Shown piece after piece: positions 41,182-42,191 of a DNA stretch of 42,191 nucleotides. A model generated the notes under the pieces. That model saw nothing but the letters and a program-made list of their open reading frames with translations. It was not told the origin of the DNA and made no database searches. Numbering within the stretch: the first letter of the stretch is position 1; the number at the start of each line of letters is the position of its first letter. The position numbers and the translations under genes are program-made. This stretch comes from Candidatus Omnitrophota bacterium (GTDB taxonomy: Bacteria; Omnitrophota; Gorgyraeia; Duberdicusellales; 4484-171): the NCBI GenBank assembly GCA_028692655.1, contig JAQUWY010000014.1:1-42191 (forward strand). Reading direction: 5' to 3'.

Positions 41182-42191
41182 AGTAGTAGCAATGATACCG
41201 GCAAGATTGGGAAGTAAGCGAGTTAAAAATAAGAATCTTCGTTTATTAAGCGGCAAGCCGCTTGTTTGTCACGTGTTAGAAAAAGCAATGGAATCAAAGA
41301 TTTTTGAAGAAATATACGTTAATTCCGAAGCGGACATTTTCCGCGAAATAGCGCAGGAATACGGTACAAAATTTTATAAACGCAGCAAAGAATTAGCCGG
41401 TGATGGGGCTACAAATGATATGTTCGTTTTCGATTTTATCAAAAATGTTTCTTGCGACTTAATTATCCAGATCAATCCTACTTCACCGTTGATTACGGCA
41501 GATGACATAAGAAGATTCGTTAAGACCATGTTAGAAGATAATTATGACACCCTGCATGGAGTCAAAAAAGAGCAAATAGAGACATTGTTTAGAAACAAGA
41601 GTTTGAATTTTGACCCATTAAAAGCTATGCCTCGATCGCAGGATTTAGAGCCCGTTATGTTATTTTCTTCAGGAATTATGGGCTGGAGCGTGCCGAAATA
41701 CCATGAAAATATGGAAAAATATGGATGCGCGACCTACGGCGGGGATGGAAAAACAGGGTATTTTGTTCTTACAGGATTTTCCGCGATAGATATTGATGAG
41801 GAAGAAGATTTTCAATTGGCAGAAATTGCCTGCCAGTTTTTAAATCGAAAACACGATAGGGCTCCGGAATATTTCCTTAGCCAGAAAGAACGCAAGAAAT
41901 TAATACCGGATGCCGATAGAAAAAGAATATTAACAATGGATGGAGTAAAGAAACTTTCTATGGAAGAATACAATAAGGAAATTACTAATATTCCTAAAAT
42001 CATAGAACAAAATAGCAAAGAAAAATCATGGTCTTATACCTTAATCAACTCCCCTTCTAACTGCGCTACCCTAATAGGCCAGATGCCTGGGGAGGGCAAC
42101 AGAATGCACTTTCATTTAGGTTGGGACGAATGGTGGTATATTGTTGAAGGGCAGTGGGAGTGGATTGTTGACGGTATATCCAGAAACGTGA
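41174..42191 (+). CDS. CMP-sugar cytidylyltransferase fused to a cupin domain, 3' truncated by the window
   Basis: The frame is open from ATG 41174 to the window end (339 codons, no stop). Residues 1-220 are a NeuA-like cytidylyltransferase: MIPARLGSKRVKNKNLRLL loop, IQINPTSPL and IDIDEEEDFQLAE. Residues about 225-280 are a linker with charged helices. From about 285 a cupin follows: PGEGNRMHFHLGWDEWWYIV carries His-x-His and a later Glu, the usual metal site, then EGQWEWIVDG. Cupin-linked cytidylyltransferases are uncommon; the cupin may epimerise, isomerise or bind the sugar acid. It overlaps the preceding gene by 8 bases. It is the third cytidylyltransferase in the window. Confidence 0.82.
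   Translation, partial: MAKVVAMIPARLGSKRVKNKNLRLLSGKPLVCHVLEKAMESKIFEEIYVNSEADIFREIAQEYGTKFYKRSKELAGDGATNDMFVFDFIKNVSCDLIIQINPTSPLITADDIRRFVKTMLEDNYDTLHGVKKEQIETLFRNKSLNFDPLKAMPRSQDLEPVMLFSSGIMGWSVPKYHENMEKYGCATYGGDGKTGYFVLTGFSAIDIDEEEDFQLAEIACQFLNRKHDRAPEYFLSQKERKKLIPDADRKRILTMDGVKKLSMEEYNKEITNIPKIIEQNSKEKSWSYTLINSPSNCATLIGQMPGEGNRMHFHLGWDEWWYIVEGQWEWIVDGISRNV

Overview
The window is a densely packed, single-strand (+) surface-glycan gene cluster. About 36 genes follow each other with small gaps or overlaps. No RNA genes, CRISPR arrays or transposases are visible. Base composition is moderate to AT-rich, ribosome-binding sites are of AAGGAG type, and an MsbA/PglK-type ABC flippase is present. 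Together with several nucleotide-sugar pathways, this suggests a Gram-negative-type, probably uncultured bacterium. An Omnitrophota-like lineage is only a guess, because nothing here is a taxonomic marker.

Region 1 (12-6750) makes nucleotide sugars: an RmlB-like 4,6-dehydratase interrupted by a full-length LAGLIDADG intein, a GDP-fucose synthase-like reductase, a GDP-mannose 4,6-dehydratase-like enzyme, a split transketolase and another NAD-dependent epimerase. Region 2 (6750-8100) is a poorly coding island with one small membrane-anchored hypothetical protein. It is flanked by related degenerate repeats in opposite orientation. Region 3 (8101-11995) has a GDP-heptose flavour: an HddA-type kinase broken by an in-frame TAA, an HddC-type nucleotidyltransferase, a TIM-barrel isomerase, and a PLP enzyme with the His and four-Cys signature of E1/RfbH [2Fe-2S] 3-dehydratases. 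Region 4 (11999-16269) holds a glycosyltransferase, the ABC flippase and a possible CMP-sugar transferase.

Region 5 (16292-25061) is a mixed nonulosonate module: a NeuB lacking its SAF domain, a NeuA-type cytidylyltransferase, a class III aminotransferase, a VOC protein, two zinc-ribbon methyltransferases, a possible 40-codon gene with an ATT start, a HAD-SDR fusion, a second copy of the glycosyltransferase and a second, divergent NeuB. Region 6 (25066-33645) matches the complete GDP-linked CMP-legionaminic acid pathway (PtmB/LegF-, PtmF-, PtmA-, LegI-, LegG-, LegH-, PtmE-, LegB- and LegC-like). Region 7 (33646-38929) contains a P-loop/sulfotransferase-like protein and then a GmhA-type isomerase, a 2-hydroxyacid dehydrogenase, a Gfo/Idh oxidoreductase, an SDR and a dehydroquinate-synthase-like cyclase. 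This may be a carbocyclic or heptose-derived building block pathway. Region 8 (38944-42191) has a large putative glycosyltransferase and a cytidylyltransferase fused to a cupin, cut off by the window end.

The strongest unusual points are the intein in the nucleotide-sugar dehydratase, the E1-type Fe-S/PLP dehydratase beside heptose genes, three NeuB and three cytidylyltransferase paralogues in one locus, the cyclase module, and two domain fusions (HAD-SDR and cytidylyltransferase-cupin). All functional assignments come from motif reading and gene context, not database searches.
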